Notes under the pieces: generated by a model
What the model was told of the DNA's origin: nothing
Seen by the model: only the letters and a program-made list of their open reading frames with translations
Database searches by the model: none
Assembly (NCBI RefSeq): GCF_014805685.1
Contig: NC_060902.1
Coordinates: forward strand, 3,156,786-3,220,785
Origin: Silurus meridionalis
Lineage: Eukaryota > Chordata > Actinopteri > Siluriformes > Siluridae
Direction: 5' to 3'
Length of the DNA stretch: 64,000 nucleotides
Program-made: the position numbers and the translations under genes
In this document: in pieces, positions 59,460-64,000 of the stretch
How the letters are laid out: every line of letters starts with the position of its first letter
How positions within the stretch are numbered: the stretch's first letter is position 1

Positions 59460-60000
59460 ATACACTTCTTGCACAACCTTTTTTAAATGCTTCAGCTGCA
59501 CCCGTTAGGGGTCGCCACAGCAGATTATCTCCATACCATCCTGTCCTCTACATCTGCCTCTAACAAACCAACCTGCATGTCTCCCCTCACCGCATCCATA
59601 AACCTGCTTCTTGGCATTTCCTCTTTTCCTCTTGCCTGGTGGCTCAGAATTCTTCTACCACTATATATACCCCATTTCCCTCCTCTGCACACATCCTACC
59701 TAATAACCCTATCTCTAATCCTGTCCATCTTCAACACTCCAGATGAAAACCCAGCATTTCCAACTCTGCTACCTCCAGCTCCGTCTCCTGTCTTTTTGTC
59801 AATAATGCTGCCTCTAATCCAAACATTAAAGCAGGTCTCACCACCAACTCATAAACTTTCCCTTTCACTGTTACAGATACCCTTCTCTCCCAGATCACTC
59901 CTGCCACTCTTCTTCACCCTGCCTGCACTGTTTTCTTCACTTCACTGGCACGCCCTCCATTTCTTTACGCAGTTGACCCCAGGTTTTTAAACTCCTTGCA
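59460..60000 (-). mobile_element. RTE-type LINE 3' end, antisense
   Basis: The 167-codon plus-strand frame at 59487-59990 is the antisense of a LINE. On the minus strand the end reads like the C-terminus of an RTE-type reverse transcriptase (RWRQMI-CCGDP region, degraded) and the terminal CTGCTGTGGCGACCCCTAAC. Frames are broken. Confidence 0.65.
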
Positions 60001-60124
60001 AATCACAACACAACCTTCTTAAAACTAAATACTGATTTTCTTTATTAACCAGTAGTAAAGCATGTAAAACAGTAGCTGTCCAATCAATAAAATACACACA
60101 GAATAGAGACAGTATTGGCTTAAA

Positions 60125-60235
60125 AGTTAAAGCACTACCACTGCTGTTACTTTTGGGCCTTAAGGAAGGCCCTTGGTCCAGGGGTGCTGAATGCTGGCTG
60201 ATCCTATACTCTGCTCTGACCGCAACTTGCCAACA
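60125..60235 (+). mobile_element. SINE-like fragment
   Basis: GGGCCTTAAGGAAGGCCCTT, GGTCCAGGGGTGCTGAATGC and ACTCTGCTCTGACCGCAAC follow the order of common fish SINE bodies. Confidence 0.45.
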
Positions 60236-60873
60236 AGCTGAGATATGCAAAAAAAAAAGAATTTTATTGTGCTGCAATATATGTGATGGATCAAGCTTGT
60301 AGTAAAGTAAGGTGACAAATCACCTGAACAAAACAATGGAGTAACTCGCTTTAAATGTTGAACTGCCAGCGCAACTCCCTGCCGGGCTTTTGAATCAGCT
60401 TTAGAGACTTAAACCGAGGTCAAGCAGCGATAGAAATCGGAATGTGCACGTATACATCAGTTTACAGTAAATACAGTCACGCATAGCCACATTGTGGATT
60501 CTGGAGGTGGTCACGCATTAGTGCATAAGGGCCCATTTTAGTAATAATGATTAGTGCTAGTGGATCAAGGGATGTTTTACTTATTAACACAATGATTAGC
60601 GTCAGTTTTTCAACTATTAAGTCAACATGATTTATGACACTTGGCTTCCTAGAAAACGTATACATAATTAAGGATAATTAAAGTTGTACCACTTTCACAG
60701 GGGGATTAACTTGAACATTTTCAGTGTTATAGCACACTGACGATGCACTCAAACCCCAACAAATAATCTTCAAATAAACTACAAACAAAACTTTAACTTA
60801 AATTGCATTCATCAGACAATATTAAAATATAGTCTGACTAGAGTATAAAAGGTTAAGGATAATAAAAAAAAAT

Positions 60874-60875
<2 letters not shown>

Positions 60876-60928
<53 letters not shown>
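60876..60928. repeat. (AC)n microsatellite
   Basis: Pure AC run. Confidence 0.97.
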
Positions 60929-60930
<2 letters not shown>

Positions 60931-61439
60931 ATATCATACATACATACACCCACATACAAATTCATACACACCGAAAGAAAAAAGTATGTGTATAGTACGT
61001 GTACATACATAAATTAAACAGAAGGGATGGATGGATATGTATGACAGATCTAGACAGAAGTACAGTTTAAAGTACAGATTAACTTAACAACTATTTCTGA
61101 CATTTGCAGCAGATTCAAAAACTGGGGTCATTTGCAAAATGGCACGGGTTCATCTTCGGGGTTTCGCAATAAAACCATGCTCCTCGAGTCAACATCAGTC
61201 TCAGGGGTCAAGTTTAATAACACACAAAACAACAGCTCACACAAATGAATGAAGTGTGAGCTTTGAAGTGTATGTTAGAATTCTAACATACATGAGACAA
61301 AGGCAGTGCTAAGTGTAAAACTCCATCTACACTCTGTAGGTGACATCATTCCTTTAAGTGCACTTAAACAGTAATATGTTGTGATACCATAAAGATACTA
61401 AAAAAAGACAGGCCACATGCAAGTGTTCTGCAGAGGGAA

Positions 61440-61530
61440 GTAAGGCTGCAACAACTATCTAATAAAATTGATAATCGATAACATTTCTCGTTAACGAATG
61501 TCGTTATCGATTATTTGGGCTGCTCAGGTT
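61440..61530. mobile_element. MITE-like end
   Basis: AAGGCTGCAACAACTATCTA, then ATTGATAATCGATAACATTT and GTCGTTATCGATTATTTGGG, a pattern typical of AT-rich fish MITEs with ATCGAT-rich ends. Confidence 0.4.
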
Positions 61531-62477
61531 ACGAAGAGTACAGGGTCAACCAGCAGCAGGAAAAACTGTGCTTCCCAAGTCATCCAAGGCATAGGAGCAT
61601 TTTATATTAAACTCAACAAGGAAAACTGCACCTGGAAGTAATGCAAAGCAGAGTTTGTGCTTCCACAGTGATGTGCTTCCACCACAGTGCATCAGAACAT
61701 GAAAAGAAAACACCATGGTGTCATGGATGAAGTTAAAACATCAGCACGATGTGCAAAAACTGTATAATTCTCATCATGTGAGAATGGTATAGTTTAATTG
61801 AGTGCTAACTGTTCTGGGGGACTGACAGGACCACTGTATAGAATAAAAAAACTGCGACTAAAACAAGTGCAACAGATTGGCATAGGTGGTATTGGTCATT
61901 TATATAAAATAAAAATAAATAAATAAATAAATAAAAAACAACCACCTTGAACATCACGAGTGTCAATAAAGTCAACATAAAATACATAAACCTTTGCAGT
62001 CTTTATTTTATATACCATTTGTACTGGAAGTTTGGGACCTTTGCCTTATATTACACTAAAGAACACAGTTAAGGTTATGCTTAAAGAAACCTCAAGCAAC
62101 AAACGCAGCATCAGACCGCCACCTTTTTTTTTTTTATATATACTATCCTAACCTGTTTGTATACTTGCACAACTCCCAAAGATGAACCTGTTGAATCCCG
62201 AGACGGCCAGCTGAGCCACAGACACAAACTGCCAGCCAAAACAAGACCTTTCTTCAGTAATGTATGATAACAACAAAGAGGATTACAGGATGGAAAATAT
62301 GTTCATTGTTCAACTTGCTGAAACATGCACCTGCTTTGCTTTATACAAAAGGAGAATAAGGCATTAAAAGCACTACCGGGGTATTGCTTTAAGCCATTCA
62401 TCTATACAACGATTTTGTGTCATTAATACGATGCAAACTGGAGTGGAGCGAGATTGTGTAAAGAAATGTAGTAAATG

Positions 62478-62480
<3 letters not shown>

Positions 62481-62561
<81 letters not shown>
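62481..62561. repeat. (AT)n microsatellite
   Basis: About 40 AT units. Confidence 0.97.
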
Positions 62562-62564
<3 letters not shown>

Positions 62565-62910
62565 CACACCAAAAAGATACATTTCTCTATTCGTTTAATT
62601 ACAGAGAGTGTAGTAATCTAAAAATCACAAAATATCAAACATGATTAAAAATAGTAGAATACTTCCTGGAAGTAAATGTCAACATCATATATACATTTAT
62701 ATATTAAGAGGAGGGGTACCACAATATTATGTCTCTGTGAGCCTTAATATGACAGCAGCCATAAGTATCAGCAGCCAAACACTGTTCGCAACACGAGGCG
62801 ATATCCATATGGAAAAATCACAGATGTGTATCCAAGCTAACAATAATCAAATGCTGAGATCTGCCATAAAGAAAAAAAAGGGGGATTTGGTCTGTGTGAG
62901 ATATATATAA

Positions 62911-63046
62911 ATACACACACAGACACACACAGACACACACAGACACACACAGAGACACACAGAGACACACAGAGACACACAGAGACACACAGAGACACAC
63001 AGAGACACACAGAGACACACAGAGACACACAGAGACACACACACAC
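62911..63046. repeat. ACACACAG / AGAGACACAC minisatellite
   Basis: Begins with four CACACACAGA-type units and shifts to about ten AGAGACACAC units, with a clear boundary near 62950. Confidence 0.95.
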
Positions 63047-63047
63047 T

Positions 63048-63135
63048 AGAGGTCAACAGATTAATCATGCCAATTCTTGGCATTTTTTTATGAATTGGCG
63101 TTGGCCAATTGTGCTACAAATTAGGCCGATTATTA
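63048..63135. mobile_element. hAT-like end fragment
   Basis: TAGAGGTCAACAGATTAATC, then GAATTGGCGTTGGCCAATTG and TTAGGCCGATTATTATG; resembles the start at 16145 (GGTCGACCGATTTAG). Confidence 0.45.
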
Positions 63136-63139
63136 TGCA

Positions 63140-64000
63140 GACACATCTGACACCAAACCATGCGTGTACATTCTGCACTTACGTGAGAGAACATAACTCT
63201 CCCATACAGCAGGTGGCAGTGGTGTGTATTTGGCATCCAAACAGGGAAAATGGAAAAGCTAGAACTGTAAATATATAAAGCAAGAAGTGTTTCCACCTGA
63301 TGAGATCATTACTAAAAGATTCATGTAGCGTTTTTCAATCACATCTGCTAAGTTGCAAAGACAAGAGCAAAAATGACAAAAGCTTGTTCTGATTTTTCTC
63401 TCATGTTCTCATTCGATAAACTAAGTAACCAGTCAGAGTTCTCTTTCTCGCTGACGACCTCCGCCTCGATTTGACATGCAGGGAAAAAAAAATAAAGCCG
63501 ACCGAAGTTCAAAAAACCACCCCCACATTCCCAGTCGACCGACCATCAGCTTTGTGTGTCCCGAGCTTTAAGTTCTTATCATTCGTTCTTAATCTGGACT
63601 TATACATTTCATTGGTTAAATATGATACTACCCTTGGGAAAGAGAATGAGAGTAACATTTTGGAAATGTACAATATTGTTAGCGAGTCATGAACCAGATG
63701 TAGTTTAGGCTACAGGTAGTCACGGGTAGAAGAACCTGGTAACAAGGGCGGTGATTCGAGAAGCTTGTGTTGTTCAATAAATGTTTAAGCAATTTTCGGT
63801 ATCACGTCTGAATAATTAACTAAGAATTTATTAGATGAAAGGAGAAAAAAAAAGAAAATCGGTCAAACAAATCAGGATCATATACACAAATGATTTAACA
63901 ATAATTGACAGTTCTAATAATTGTACTGTAATAATTGAGAAAAGATGTGAAGGTTTTAGTCACGTATTTTATATTTATTTATTAATATTTTTAATAAAAA
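63140..64000 (-). other. slmap: intron sequence to window end
   Basis: Nothing recognised; no slmap first exon. Confidence 0.5.

Larger units (their letters stand above)
42206..64000 (-). other. slmap: slmap intron upstream of w1, open at the window end
   Basis: No minus-strand frame encodes the SLMAP start region (the MPSALAIFTC-type beginning and the NHALVWFD motif), so this whole span of at least 21.8 kb is taken as one intron. It contains the repeats listed below. Confidence 0.75.

Noticed and set aside
59487..59990. 167-codon plus-strand open frame, the longest in the window
   Set aside because: It is the antisense of an RTE-type LINE 3' end, a known source of spurious frames.
62911..63046. 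CRISPR-like regularly repeated array
   Set aside because: Units are contiguous without unique spacers and the genome is eukaryotic; it is a minisatellite.

Overview
This window is vertebrate nuclear DNA, most probably from a ray-finned (teleost) fish. It is AT-rich and crowded with dinucleotide arrays (CA, TA). It carries many degraded Tc1/mariner-like and hAT-like DNA transposons, tRNA-derived SINE pieces and non-LTR retrotransposon tails of the kind seen in fish genomes. I see no prokaryotic or viral gene organisation. The exact species cannot be read from the sequence.

The only real protein-coding gene I can support is slmap (sarcolemma-associated protein) on the minus strand. I reconstructed 21 shared coding exons from 42205 down to 11831, followed by two alternative last exons at 9564-9647 and 8759-8851. 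Each exon was placed by a splice acceptor and donor, an open frame, matching codon phase at both junctions, and agreement with the SLMAP family as I remember it. Together the shared exons encode 753 residues: the C-terminal part of the FHA domain, a long coiled coil, a serine/acid-rich variable centre, a second long coiled coil, and one of two tail anchors. The start codon and the first part of the FHA domain are not in the window. They should lie beyond 64000, so the intron next to exon w1 is at least 21.8 kb long.

Layout: 1-1470 holds a non-LTR retrotransposon 3' end and a Tc1 relic. From 1471 to about 7100 there is intergenic DNA with SINE, mariner and Tc1-derived relics. From 7133 to 8758 lies the probable slmap 3' UTR. 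From 8759 to 14725 are the two tail-anchor exons and the second coiled-coil exons. From 14726 to 20316 is a transposon-rich intron. From 20317 to 23734 are five small symmetric exons. From 25979 to 27941 is the first coiled-coil exon cluster. From 27942 to 42205 are large introns with a nested hAT insertion and the three exons for the FHA C-terminus and linker. From 42206 to 64000 is intron sequence filled with Tc1-derived elements, other DNA elements, retroelement fragments and microsatellites.

Notable points: two alternative tail anchors separated by a pyrimidine-rich tract on the coding strand; one GC-AG intron; a CA/TG microsatellite that begins at a 5' splice site; a run of phase-1 symmetric exons; and a hAT-like element with perfect 11-bp ends and an 8-bp target duplication that carries a second, TA-flanked element inside it. 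I did not find an obviously new biological system. The strongest signals are gene-structure and transposon-archaeology observations.
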